Assembly (NCBI GenBank): GCA_916610825.1
Contig: OU744447.1
Coordinates: 25,545,037-25,609,036 of the forward strand
Direction: 5' to 3'
DNA length: 64,000 nucleotides
Origin: Haliclystus octoradiatus
Taxonomy: Eukaryota > Cnidaria > Staurozoa > Stauromedusae > Haliclystidae
Under the pieces are notes generated by a model. That model did no database searches, was not told the origin of the DNA, and saw nothing but the letters and a program-made list of their open reading frames with translations. Below are positions 47,156 through 63,342 of the stretch, in pieces (within the stretch, counting starts at the first letter, position 1; each line of letters begins with the position of its first letter). The translations under genes and the position numbers were made by a program.

Positions 47156-47171
47156 ACCTATACCTGCACGG

Positions 47172-48462
47172 TTTTAACAAAACTACTAGAACACATGTTT
47201 TGAAAATGGCGATTAGCTGCGACAGATTGAATATTTTTTCATAAAATCAATTTAAATGTATACTCTGTAATTGAAAATTCAATTGATATATTAGAAAAAA
47301 TAACAGCTTGGGATTTGCTATATTCAGATGTAACATTTACTATATATTTCTAATATTGCAAGCATGTTTGAAAAACAGTTATGTTGAATTATTCACGTTA
47401 TGATATTCTTTTAAATGATATTCGTAACAATTTCATTGAAATTGTACTTAATGAAAAATCAATGAGTCATTAAATTAGAAAACAAATCATTGTTGTAATG
47501 AAATTGATGAGAGATAATTGATGTTCCAGACAAAGGTTATTTGACATGATTATTAAAATGATTACATTACTCTTGAATGATGAAGTCCCTTATTAACATA
47601 TATACCTATTATTTATTATTATTTATTTATTTACATCAATAACATCGGTTCCTTTAAATTCAAGGTTTTTTGACTAATTTTTCTTCAACGCATCGTTTTA
47701 AATTCGTTTCTTCAGACTGTTAAACTTCGAAATAAGCCAAAAAGAAGCGTTCCAAGTCAGTTTAAGTTTGCATCTAATCGAGATAAGACGGTTGTGTCTT
47801 CAGAGCCGTACTCTCTGAGGAGCTCATGCATGAAATAAGGGCATTTTGGCGGCATTATTGTTTACAAATACACAAAATAGCATAATTATTATATTTCATA
47901 AGATTGGCGATTGGAATATGCAACTACAATTCGATATTAAAAATACAAATCCTGGTTCTGTTCATATATTCACTTTTCAAGTTTGGTATTTATGAGGTGA
48001 TTCAACATACATTATGGGCACATTTTTGACAACGATTGACATTTCTTGGAAATTTCTATAGGCAATATTCTGGAGAAGCACAGATACAAATAGTTGCCAA
48101 AATTTTTTCCAAACTTTTATCTGCTTGATTTGATCATCAATTCTATTAAATCATGTTTTTACTTTTTCATTAAAAGTTAAATCACACTTCGATCATTATT
48201 GACCGACGTTTTATTTTATTTATCTTACTTATATGAAGCTCCATCTGATTTTCGTCGACCCGTCATAAATCATTCACAAGGAAAACCTATGTTCCTCGCA
48301 ATTTTCCCACTTAACTAATGCAATATTTGGACATTTCAACGAATCAGCAGATTATTATTATAGTAATGTCATACATTAAAAAGGAGAATAAGAACGGTTT
48401 CTATTTAGTTATGAACTTTAGTATTGCTGACTACTTTGGACATCTCTAAATTAAATGTGTCT
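47172..48462. other. Gene-free spacer beside MORN2
   Basis: AT-rich, with no repeat ends or coding signals recognised. It may include the MORN2 3' UTR just below 48463. Confidence 0.5.
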
Positions 48463-48565
48463 TCATGCTTCTAGCTTGAGCCGTAAGCCTTCTGCTTTGT
48501 TACCATTAAATTGGCCATTCCATATTTTCCCCTCCACATCCATGTATTCTCCTTCACCATCGAAT
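48463..48565 (-). CDS. MORN2: MORN repeat protein 2, last exon
   Basis: After an acceptor (CTCTATTACAG), the exon completes a Lys codon and encodes FDGEGEYMDVEG, then WNGQF and a C-terminal GLRLKLEA before TGA at 48465-48463. This matches the distinctive end of MORN2 proteins, where a GEGEYTD-type block is followed by a short GLxLKL tail. MORN2 is a small cytoplasmic protein of MORN motifs; in mammals it is linked to LC3-associated phagocytosis and spermatogenesis. Splice phase agrees with the exon at 49375-49252. Confidence 0.9.
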
Positions 48566-49251
48566 CTGTAATAGAGCTCAGAAGTTACAATGATATTGAT
48601 ATGAGAACGACGGTGAGTGTATCATAAACACACTGAAGTCGCATTGAAAATAAGTCGAGTGAGAAATGGAAGCAACACTTTTGAAAGCTACATTTCATTG
48701 GGCTCCATCTTATTATTGTCTTGAGTATTAATCTATGTGTGATATATGGAGAAAAAACTCTATCATAGAGCACTCCCTGATACTTCTGCAATTTTTTTTA
48801 ATTAATAAATCTCCTCCCATTTATCCTGTAAATCAAACACATCCTCTTAGCGATTTGAGAAGCATATATTAGCATATAATTGATCTGAGGTTTGGCTGAT
48901 CGGTCGACAGTGAGGAGATGAATAATAGCGTATGCTGTCCTCGTGTCAACTAAACACAAACAGTAATACGTCAGCAAACGATAGGAGACAGTTTTGAAAG
49001 AGAATTTTTGCTATCCACAACTCAATCATGAGTATAGAGTAATAAGTAGATGGTTACTACACTGACGATTTCCGGATGACTTAAATACAATGTTAAGCAA
49101 CGCCATAACTCCTGGCATAACTCCATTATCGAAAATTCGGAGTTACTAAATGAAGAAGTTATGAAATGCTTTCCAGGCTTAGTTGGAACCTTCTATTATT
49201 GACAAACAAACATAATGTATATGATGTCATAAAGTTTACTTCTACACTTAC

Positions 49252-49375
49252 TTGTTATTAAAGAAGGTACCAGAATAATATGATCCATCCGGCCATGTGT
49301 ATTTACCATGTCCATTCATTTTATTGTCTCTAAAATCACCTTCATAATACGAACCAGAAGGATGTTTCAATGAAC
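49252..49375 (-). CDS. MORN2: MORN repeat protein 2, internal exon
   Basis: Preceded by TTATAG and followed by GTAAGT, this 124-base exon encodes two MORN motifs: HPSGSYYEGDFRDNKMNGHG and KYTWPDGSYYSGTFFNN. The YxGxF core and the GxG ends are all present. It joins the upstream exon through a split Gly codon and the downstream exon through a split Lys codon. The phases are consistent, which strongly supports one gene. Confidence 0.92.
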
Positions 49376-49379
49376 CTAT

Positions 49380-49965
49380 AAGTGTTGAAAATTATTTGTT
49401 ATATATAGGAACCTCTCCAACAAAATGCTTTGGTTTGCATTAAATAAAATGGTATATGCATTTAATGCTGGGAGAGAAAAAAGATCCTTATTTTTCTGAA
49501 ACGTTAATCCATTCCTGCTACATTTACTGGAATGGTGAATTAGATTAAAATATTTTAATATTTTTATTAGCTCTATGCTTGAGGTATAACAATCACGTGA
49601 ATGTAACAATTAAAGAAAAACAGATAGAGAAATTCGATAAATAAATATTTAGATCACATGTTTACATGACTAAGAGGACAGATAAGGATAGGCATTACAA
49701 TTTACATTACTATAAACAGCAGCAGCCAACTGATTTCAATGCTATCCACAATACAGCTCTGCGTTTATGACACTGAGTACGAAATTGGAGCAGCAAAGAC
49801 AATATATAAATATGAGAACTTTCATAACATAAATATTTATATATCTTACACGAATAATAATAATAATGATAATATTATAATATTAATAGTGGGATTGTTC
49901 CACGCCAGTTCTTGGTATAGTGCTCAATGAAATTATTCAGAGCATTTATAGAATGAGGGTCAAAA
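49380..49965. other. MORN2 intron, no other feature
   Basis: AT-rich, with a run of AATAATAATAATAATGATAA near 49853. Nothing else supported. Confidence 0.5.
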
Positions 49966-49969
49966 TTTT

Positions 49970-50520
49970 GAAACATGCTAGATTTCCACAATTTCAAGTT
50001 TCACACCAGAAAGTGATCATCAGGTGATTTATTTCAACTACAGGCTACAAAAATTCATCGGTATTCTATATGAGCTACAAGGTTTCAAAGTTGATTGGTC
50101 TATGCTATTGTTTATTTTATCTCTATTGTATAAAATTCTGGTATTTGATAAAACTTGTTCTCGTGGAGGCATTTGGATTTCAGTTCCTATCTCTGTTGAG
50201 TAGGTTGTCTTTCTTGCAGGTTATAATATGTGATATTTTTCGGTTAGGCATAGGTTACATTTGTTGAGGTGATATTGTAGGCTGCACTGATTTCTAACAT
50301 GTACATTTCTAATAACATTGTATGGTTTACTGTTTTCCTTGGGTTCCATATATGTTTTGAAGTTCGCTGCTATATTTGTGTTTCTTGTGTTTTAAAGTGA
50401 CTTTTGTGTTCCGTGTATCTTTCTTTGAATGTTCGTTCAGTGACGCCGATGTAGGTGTGACTTTCTAGGTTGTCTGGTGTTGTTATTTTTATACAATAAC
50501 CAAGCAACTGTGATAATGTG
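49970..50520 (-). mobile_element. Penelope-like element relic, GIY-YIG part
   Basis: The minus strand from about 50470 reads SHTYIGVTERTFKERYTEH, then SKHIWNP. In another frame it has CNLCLTEKYHI, followed by a Lys/Cys/His end. The 3' end near 50040-49985 has CCTGATGATCAC and GTGTGAAACTTGA, the terminal hairpin type seen with the element at 15480-17110. It lies in the MORN2 intron between the exons at 51230 and 49375, in the same orientation as the gene. Stops and frameshifts make it inactive. Confidence 0.8.
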
Positions 50521-51229
50521 ATAATAATTCAACAAATATAAACAGTAGAAAGAGTATTAATGATGTGGCTGCACAATTATACAGTTTTTGTGTGTAGAAA
50601 ACAGACTTCGTAATGTGTGCTTGCGGACAAAATAAAAGCACCTTAATATAAGTCATTAATTGCCTTTTTATGAATGCATGGAATATGTGACAGATTTAAC
50701 AGAAGCATTCTATGGCTTCAATATTTGACCATGCATGTTGCGGGCTTGCATTTCGGCAACGTTCATAAAAGCGAAAGACAATCACATCCAAGGTTTTATT
50801 AGACTGCTTCACAGATTCAATATATGTTTCAAAGCAAAAACTGTTTTGCTTGAAAAACATATACGAGGCTGCAAGCAAGCAAGGGTATTACGATAGTGGA
50901 AAAACAAATGTGATTGATTGATCCTTGCAATCATGCAGATCAGACATTTACACCTTTCCTTTGTATTGTGCAATCTATTCTTTGTTATATTACTATACTC
51001 ACAGTATAATGTAAATTCGCTCTGTAATGCATAAGTTTGTATTTTAATTTTCCTTATCGCTTGTAAAACGAAACGTCGCAAAATCATATCTCTTTTACCG
51101 CTTGTCTCTCTACCGAATTTATTAAGCTATATTATTCGATCAAAATTAATAATTGATAGCTTCAATCTCGTATGCATATATATAAACAAGGGCACCTTCA
51201 ATATACCAAGGTGATAAACAGATACATAC
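50521..51229. other. MORN2 intron, no other feature
   Basis: No supported coding or repeat feature. The frames at 50696-50878 and 50809-51087 overlap on the same strand in different frames and look accidental. Confidence 0.5.
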
Positions 51230-51349
51230 CATTACCATTCATCTTATCATCTTTCCATTCTCCGGAATAAATCATTCCATTAGCGAAACTGTGCTTTCCG
51301 TACCCTACTCTTTGCAAGCCACGATTGGCAGATTTTTGAAATTCACCTT
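51230..51349 (-). CDS. MORN2: MORN repeat protein 2, upstream exon (not the first)
   Basis: The acceptor TTCCTTATGTAG lies directly above 51349, and the exon ends with a GTATGT donor in phase 1. It encodes GEFQKSANRGLQRVGYG, then KHSFANGMIYSGEWKDDK and MNGNG, i.e. part of one MORN motif and a complete second. The beginning needs one base from an earlier exon; that exon with the start codon should lie between 51350 and 53458 but I could not identify it. The three exons together give about 115 residues, close to the size of the conserved part of MORN2. Confidence 0.88.
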
Positions 51350-53458
51350 CTACATAAGGAAGAATTAATCAGACAGATAATTCTCAAATTAATTTTGAAA
51401 TTTTAATTATATTTTCAAATGTTTATAATATGCACAGGAATCGGTGTCGCCTTTATCAATAGAGTGAAACGGAATTGTTAATTAAGAATAGTCGCTAGAG
51501 ACGAGAATTTGAAATCATTAAAACGGGAACTTTTGTATTATCTTTTATCTATACTTTTAATCAAAGGCAGATAAAGTATATCTTTCTGTGTGAAATTATT
51601 AAAAATTCAAAATTAATAATGGAAGTTAACATGCATAAATTGTTTTAATTTCCACCCGTGATTCGACAATATTGCAACCCCTAGAAACCCTCCCCGTTGT
51701 ATGAAGTTTTAACTCATAGTTGCAATTTTACCTATAATAAATTAAGAATTGATTAAACTAAGAAAGGTTATAACAACATCGGGTTGTAGAGTACCACTGT
51801 CTGATTTTCGCAATTACACGCGCGAAACTCCAAGTAACAGGAAAGGCGTTTATTTCGTCTTTTTTTCCAATTCTAGATTTCTTAGATAGATAGATTTAAA
51901 GTGAATCTTTATTGTGGTGTTTTCAGCTTTTAATTGCCGTAAAGTTTTCTGATACAATAAAAAATATATTGATCTAGTACCTTGAGGGGTAATGTGTGCT
52001 CCTATGGACGTGCTAGATTTTAACCCTGACTAAACCGGCTGAACGTATAGCTATTGAGCTGGGTAAGAAAACATGTTTTAAATCAGAGATAAATTACGAT
52101 ATTTAAGATTTTCCTTGTCCACACTATGTAAGTTACAACAACGGAGCAACTCCGGAATAGATAGTAGATACCATATTTATCTCCGTTTGCAAACATGTAG
52201 ATACAATTCTCGTTGGTAAATATTTCTATGAAATAAGAGAAGAATACAATTACTAATTAATCAACTAGAACACGGTTGATGGGTGGGATATGTGTTTTCT
52301 AACCTTTTTCTACGAATAACAAAATCTTTATGGTAACTTTACGGTAATACAAGGAGGCAGGCGAAGGATTAACATTTTTAATGGTATAAAAGTTGCCAAT
52401 ATATTATTAAATATAAAATTTAAGAACTTGTCCTACTCCAAATTCGAAGATATTATTCTAATATTCAGAAACCAAAGCATAGAACAACATGTGTTTTTCT
52501 CTTTACATTCAACATTTCAAAAACACTTTCCCATAATTCAAAATAAAAAATTCAAGGTATGCTTTACCAGTAGAAGGGGTTGGAGTCTAAATTTGAACCT
52601 GCTAGGGTAGATTCTTTTATGTTTTCATTTGAATTTTTTCTTATCTTTTAATTGTAATTTGTGGGTCCTTTTTTAAAAAAAATTCATTCGGGGTATCTTT
52701 TTCATGGTCTGAATCATTTTTATTTTCATCTACCAAAAGTTCTTTCTAGACAACCCCGTTGAACCCCATCGTGTCACTATATGTGAATTTCCAAAGATGC
52801 ATTCAGTTTCAAATTATCTTCTTATTCTTTTATTTGATCTTCCTGTAAGAATGAAAACATGGGCTTTTCAGCAGATGCCTCGATCTGTATTTCACTACAG
52901 CATTATCAAATGTTGTTTGAATTAGAATATGCTTATTTCACCTGTCATTTCAATCTAGTTACATTCCTCTGATGATCATTCGATGTATGTTATCGTTCTT
53001 CATTCATTAGTGTTGTTTATAAACTACTTTGAAACTTATTCGGCCATCTTAGAGATTTTCAGGGGTATAGTGACGAGTAACAATTTTTTATGTTACTATG
53101 ACAACTGGCGGGTTTCATTCATATTGAGGCTGCATGGAGCTGAGATCCACGATTTACATAGGGAGTCTAGCCGTGATGAAGTCATATCCGTTTGTTGCTG
53201 TGTGATGACCTCGTCGGCTTTTTGCAAGAATATGGAAAGTCTGTAATATGAAATATCTGACTGATTTCTCTCACTAAAGATAGTTTTACAATATATTTTG
53301 TATATCTGTTAACATGTAGATATAGCTGACAGCTATGGACTTCAAGGAAGCATTTATAATTGAACATTCAGTGGATTTTACCGCAGATTTGTTTGCACTT
53401 TGAGGACAGAAGTTGAGTCGTTCTTTTGTTTTTAAACTTCTTAAATTTATATTTCAAA
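51350..53458. promoter_or_regulatory. Region between divergent MORN2 and AAK1-like genes
   Basis: The two genes point away from each other, so this 2.1 kb must hold both 5' ends, the missing MORN2 first exon(s) and both promoters. No CpG-rich core or TATA element was convincing. Open frames at 52983-53246 and 53182-53367 have no recognised similarity. Confidence 0.45.
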
Positions 53459-53564
53459 ATGATGAGAAAACTGTTTTCTAGTGCTGGAGACAAGAGTAGT
53501 TGGATTGGTAAATTATTTCATATTGGACGTTACAGCTGTGTCGTGGAAGAGATTATTGCGGAGG
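53459..53564 (+). CDS. AAK1: AAK1/BMP2K-family protein kinase, first coding exon
   Basis: ATG at 53459 (a second in-frame ATG follows directly) encodes MRKLFSSAGDKSSWIGKLF, then HIGRYSCVVEEIIAEG, ending in phase 1 at GTATGT. The IGRxxVxVEExIAEG stretch just before the glycine loop is characteristic of the NAK kinases AAK1 and BMP2K, which phosphorylate the AP-2 mu subunit in clathrin-mediated endocytosis. Invertebrates usually have one gene for this pair, so the symbol is approximate. The exon joins cleanly to the one at 57586 to give [11 protein letters not shown]. Confidence 0.88.
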
Positions 53565-58443
<4,879 letters not shown>

Positions 58444-58549
58444 AAACGCTTGTCTGGTCATAAAAATACCATCACGTTTCTTGACTCTGCGGTCAATACA
58501 TTACAAGAAGATATCCATGAAGTTTTGATTCTTATGGAATACTGCAAAG
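58444..58549 (+). CDS. AAK1: AAK1/BMP2K-family protein kinase, third coding exon
   Basis: It encodes KRLSGHKNTITFLDSAVNT, then EDIHEVLILMEYCKG, ending in phase 1 at GTATTT. SGHKNxxxxxDSxxN and the hinge LILMEYCKG closely follow AAK1/BMP2K, with Met at the gatekeeper position. The next exon should begin with the rest of a Gly codon and a GQVV-like stretch. I did not find it before 64000, so the C-lobe lies beyond the window after an intron of more than 5.4 kb. Confidence 0.92.
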
Positions 58550-58610
58550 GTATTTTCTATAAGTGACATCAGTCCTGTGTTGGGATGATGCTCATTTTTG
58601 TCACTCCTCT

Positions 58611-58870
58611 GTGAAAAACAGTTCAAGAGTTCATGAACAGGCAGTTCCTGAACTGTTCTTGAAGAGTAGTGGTAAGACGATAATGAAATCTACCGATGTT
58701 CGATGCCGATTGGTTAGCCGCCGATTAGTCATAATACTCTGTGAAAAACAGTTCAGGAGTTCATGAACAGGCAGTTCCTGAACAGTTCATGAACTGTTCT
58801 TGAAAAGTAGGGGTAAGACGATAATGAAATCTACCGATGTTCGATGCCAGCCGGTTAGCCGCCGATTACT
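58611..58870. repeat. 130-bp tandem duplication
   Basis: The units 58611-58740 and 58741-58870 both run from GTGAAAAACAGTTCA through TTCATGAACAGGCAGTTCCT to TAGCCGCCGATTA, with few changes and a small extra GTTCATGAACTG in the second. Confidence 0.85.
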
Positions 58871-61470
58871 CATTACAATCGGTCGATTAATCATTTTTTG
58901 CCGATTGTTCCCCATCCAAACAAATCAAAACAAAAGAGCAGGAGACAACGCATAACCGTAGATCATGGGTTTATAATTCGAAATTACAGTATACTGTATA
59001 TGCAAATGCCAAATCTGCAATTAGCTGAATAAAACAAACGGAAGTATGGTCTCAAGTTTTTCAAATTTGATGATAGTAGAAGTTTGCATGTCCACAAAAT
59101 GAAGCGAAATTTTCCCGCAAATAATTTGTATATTCCAGCTCGCTTTTTTTTCTTATTGAAATTGTACATTCAACAATGCTTACATGTTTTATTCATCAAC
59201 GCTAATGTGTTGACCTCTTTCCCTTTATAATAACAATAGAAGATGTCAAGTGGCATGACAAATCATTCAAGCGTTTTGAATAGGTTTTGAATAATTACAA
59301 AAGATGTCAAACAAAAAAAATATAAAACAAATCAAAGCGACGAACGTTCTGAATTACAAATCAATGTAGACAAAATAGAGCGACTGTACTGGGCGATATC
59401 AACTTTTTAAGTAAGATATCAAAACATTAAATAAATGAAAGTTCGAATAAAAGAAAATTATTTTGAATTTGGTTGTCTAAAAGCAATAGGCAGGTCCACT
59501 TAAATTTAAGTATGTACTTTAAACATATCCATTTGAAGATCAAAGGATAAGTTTATTATCCCCGATTTTTTTTTTTTCAAAAATATCGACAAACCATCTA
59601 GATATCTGTCTTCAAATGACATTGCGTAACCATGGTTACGAAACGGCAAGTTTTGGTGAGTGAAGGAATGTGACGTCATAATCCAGACAAAGTGAGAAAT
59701 CTACTATTATCATGACTTGATATCCAAAACCGTTCATCCATCAATTCGTCATTTTTTATCCAAAGTTTTTGCGAATAGTGTAATCAGAACCGCTGATTTT
59801 TAAACGAGACTAAGGGTAAAATTTTGTTTCTTTTTTCGGTTTGTCCTTTTTGTAGCGAAACAAAACAAATCTTTTCCATATCTTTCTCTCGCGGTTCCCG
59901 ACCGCAAACGAACAAAATCAAGTTTTCCCTATTCGATTTCTAAAAGCCCAGGCTTTGCATCATTGACGCTGAAAACGTCATCACCAATCTATTATTTCTC
60001 TTCAGTTCTCAGCCAGGCCGATCTGCACATGCACGACATGTGAACACACTGTTTTTGTCAAAGATCTTCAAAGTGTTCATTCACTTCAAACCGAAAAGGT
60101 TCACTCGTCTTTACCAAAGTCTCACCGAAAAGCAGGCAGCATTCACTTGGAAATATATATGTACATTTAAAGCATCAAAATAGTGTTATTTTTATTTATC
60201 AAATCTTCGTTCTTTTATTTCGTCTGTCATGCATCATCAACTGTTGCTTGTGTTATTATTATCATCAGATATAAGACTGTGAAATCGCATTCATTGAGCT
60301 TTTATTTGGATTAACAGACACTTTAAAAGGACCAATCAACGCTTTACCAATTCTAGATTTGGATTTATTCTAGTAAATCAGAACTCAAATTCAATAAAAA
60401 TACCGTTTAAATAAAATATTTTACACATCGATCACGCATGCTACGACAATTTACGTCGAGGCGTATAATTTTCTGGAAACCGAAAAGCAATTTATGATTC
60501 ATTTCGCATTGATTAACAAATATTTACTTGGATCAATGATTAATCATTAATAATGCCAGTTTGTGTGAAGGAAATGGACGATATTGATGTAGTAGCTATA
60601 TTTAGCGATATATCTATGTTATCGCATTCATCAGCGAAGACAGCGAATGTTGTTTTTGTAGAATCATGGTAGAATCATAGCTACAATAAATTTGATCCTA
60701 TAATAGGCCATATGATTCGCGAGAAAATAGCGTGGATAATTAGCTAATAAATGATAGATCATATAACTCATTTAACTTATTATCCAACTTGTTTGAAACT
60801 TTATGTGTGTAATTTGAAATTCAAATAATTTGCTCAGCTAGGCTACCATCCTTGTTTCTTCTCACTTCGACACTCGAACCATGCTCGGAACGTAGACAAA
60901 AACAACGTAAATTGATATAAACATTTCAGAGCGATTTCCATTGATGAATATTTCAGGTCACCGTAATAAGTTTTTTGAAGTCAGTCTTCAATATTTTGAA
61001 CAGGAACAGCAGTGCTAATGGAAATGATTACATTCAAATTTGACGTTCAACGATACCAATAATCACAAAAAGTACTAAAGTCTCCATTGTTTAGCGGAGT
61101 GTGATTTTTTTCTGTCCGGGAAATGACGTCATAATATAGCAAGCCAATCACAAATCGTTTTGACGTTCTACGATATTTTTGGAAATCTCAAAAATGAAGC
61201 GTTTTTGGAATTTTTTTGGAATTTTTATCAGTTTTATGAAATTCTGCGGGTATGATATATATCCGAAACAAGAATAAAATCAACTTTGAAATTTCTAGTG
61301 GACCTGCCTATTGGTGAAACGGTTGACAAAGTGGTTGATTTGTCGTTGCGGATTATTTTCCGATTAGTAAGAATTGGCGCCGATAAGCAGTAAAACCGTT
61401 TGTTTTCAGAAGAATTTGAGGCCATTCAACTTTCATGAACTGTTCATGAACTCCTAAACTGTTTTTCGCG
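58611..61470. mobile_element. TIR-bounded element in AAK1-like intron 3
   Basis: The left GTGAAAAACAGTTCAGGAGT (58741) is inverted at the right as AACTCCTAAACTGTTTTTCG (61450-61469). Both ends carry further GTTCATGAAC words, and CCGATTA words occur just inside each end. The inner part (59630-60170) is shared with 17140-19915. No transposase frame was recognised, so it is probably non-autonomous. Its left end has been tandemly duplicated. Confidence 0.6.
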
Positions 61471-62750
61471 GGGGCTACACCTTTTCCAAGTGGATTTCAG
61501 AAATTTCCAATCAATGTCATAAATTTCCAAGTGACTTTCAGAAAATGCCATGTAGTGGTATTGTAGTGGTCATTGTCTTAAACCCAACAACATTTCAAAC
61601 TGAAAACACAGGATTGTATTCAATGAGACAAGGCAATATTAAGCCATTATTATATGAGGCTGTGCGTAGCATTGAGAATTATTCAAACCGAGGTCTGACT
61701 TATTCTCAATATTATGCAAAGCCGAATTCAAAATTGTTTTATTAAATCTAATTCAAAATTGCCAAAGAAAATTGTAAGGAAACAAGCGTCGGAGAAAAAA
61801 ATATTATCACTTACTTGATAATTTATGATTCCAAATAATTGAAATTGAAAACTATGATAAATTGTGGACTTTCATCAATAAAAAACATTCAAGATGTAAA
61901 ATCATGATTTTAAATAGTTGTACAATTAATTAGTTTATTTACATTTTATCAGTAGGCCTATAGTTTCAAGTTCCATTATTTGGGAATAATAAATGAGCAA
62001 GTTAATAAAGTTTCTTATTTTTCTGATAATATTTTTTCTGTCACTTGATTTCTTACGATTTGCTTCCGAACTTTGAAAAGTTCATAAAAATTATTTCAAA
62101 AACGTTTGTTGTTATGCTTACGTCAACTCAACCGTGCTGTGCTTGGGTACTAAGGAATGAGATATTGATTTGAGATATGAGATATTGATTTTCATTGGAT
62201 CAAAAGAAATATGCAATAAAGAAAAAAATCAATGTCTCAATGAGGTATGACACGTTTTAGTTCGAAATATCGTGTTTCCTTTCAAATAACTCAGAATAAT
62301 CTCTGGGATTGTTAGTCAAGATCATAACAGAGTTGGAAATCTCAAATAAAAATTATGTAAAATATCTAATGATTGCTATGTGCGAGAAAATATCTCTTTT
62401 AGCTCACCAAACTATTTGGCTCTACTATAGTTATCATTAACTTCATGATGTACAGATACGTATGACATCGGCATTTGCCTGTAAAGTAATTATCTGTCTG
62501 CCATTGAATTGGAAAATCTGAAATTCACTTGAAAAATTTGTACCAAACTGAAAACACAAGATTGTATTCAATGTATCAAATCGATATCTGGACAACATCT
62601 GCGCATTGCTATAATGTCAAATGTCCTATTATTTAGTCCACATTATTTTCACAAATACATTTATTGCAAAACACTTTCATGTTAGGCCTACATATTTTTA
62701 TTAGACATAAAAAAGTCAAAGTATTTAGATACTGATCCAGGATTTAAATT
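61471..62750. other. AAK1-like intron 3, unassigned
   Basis: A short direct repeat is visible: CAAACTGAAAACACA followed by GATTGTATTCAATG near 61596 and 62554. The open frame at 61545-61745 has no recognised similarity. Confidence 0.5.
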
Positions 62751-63342
62751 GTATGTCCCGGATATTGGGAGATTGCTTCTTTAGATAGAGAAAAATTTTC
62801 TATTAGTACATGTTCTTCTTGTATTTTTACTTTGCGCAAGCATTACCCCCTCAGAAATGCAATCAAAGTTACGATTTTGTGTCTCACTCTTTTTCCTCGA
62901 ACAGGAACCCACTTATTTTCCACAGGAGGGTTTACACCGGAAAAAACACTAAACATTTTACTTAATTTTCTCTAACTAAAAAACAGCTGAACCAAATGGC
63001 AATCTCTTTCTTAAATATTGATCAAATATAACTCTAAATCTTCAGCTGAACATTGAAAATTTCATTCCGAAAGCAGATTGTCATTTGGTTTAGCGGTTTT
63101 TTATTTAGAGACGAATAAGTAAAATGTTTAGTGTTTTTTTCCGGTGTACACTCTCTTGCGGAAAATAGATGGGTTGCTGTTGGAGGAAAAATGTGTGAGA
63201 CACGAAATTAATCCAAAATCGTCACTTTGACTGCATTTTTGAAGGAGAAATAATTGCGCAAAGTAAAAACACAAGAAGATCATGTACGAATAGACAATTT
63301 TTCTCTATCTAAAGAAGCAATCTCTCAATATCCGGGATATAC
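62751..63342. mobile_element. Foldback element with long inverted arms
   Basis: The arms 62751-63010 and 63069-63342 are inverted copies with moderate divergence. Paired words include TCCCGGATATTG / CAATATCCGGGA, AGATTGCTTCTTTAGATAGA and its complement, and ACACCGGAAAAAACACTAAA and its complement. The loop is about 58 bases. No coding content. Confidence 0.85.

Larger units (their letters stand above)
44824..47170. repeat. Outer inverted repeat enclosing a nested MITE cluster
   Basis: CGTGCAGGTATAGGTCT at the left is inverted as AGACCTATACCTGCACG at the right (about 47154-47170). Inside lie the MITE of the AGACTTACATAGACT family (44838-46305) and two hAT-like MITEs, one nested in that MITE and one to its right. 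Confidence 0.55.

Noticed and set aside
52983..53367. Overlapping open frames on both strands between MORN2 and the kinase
   Set aside because: No MORN-like YxGxF pattern or other similarity was seen, so neither can be offered as the missing MORN2 first exon.
61545..61745. Possible fourth kinase exon
   Set aside because: The reading has none of the GQVV, HRDLK or DFG features expected next in the AAK1/BMP2K kinase domain.
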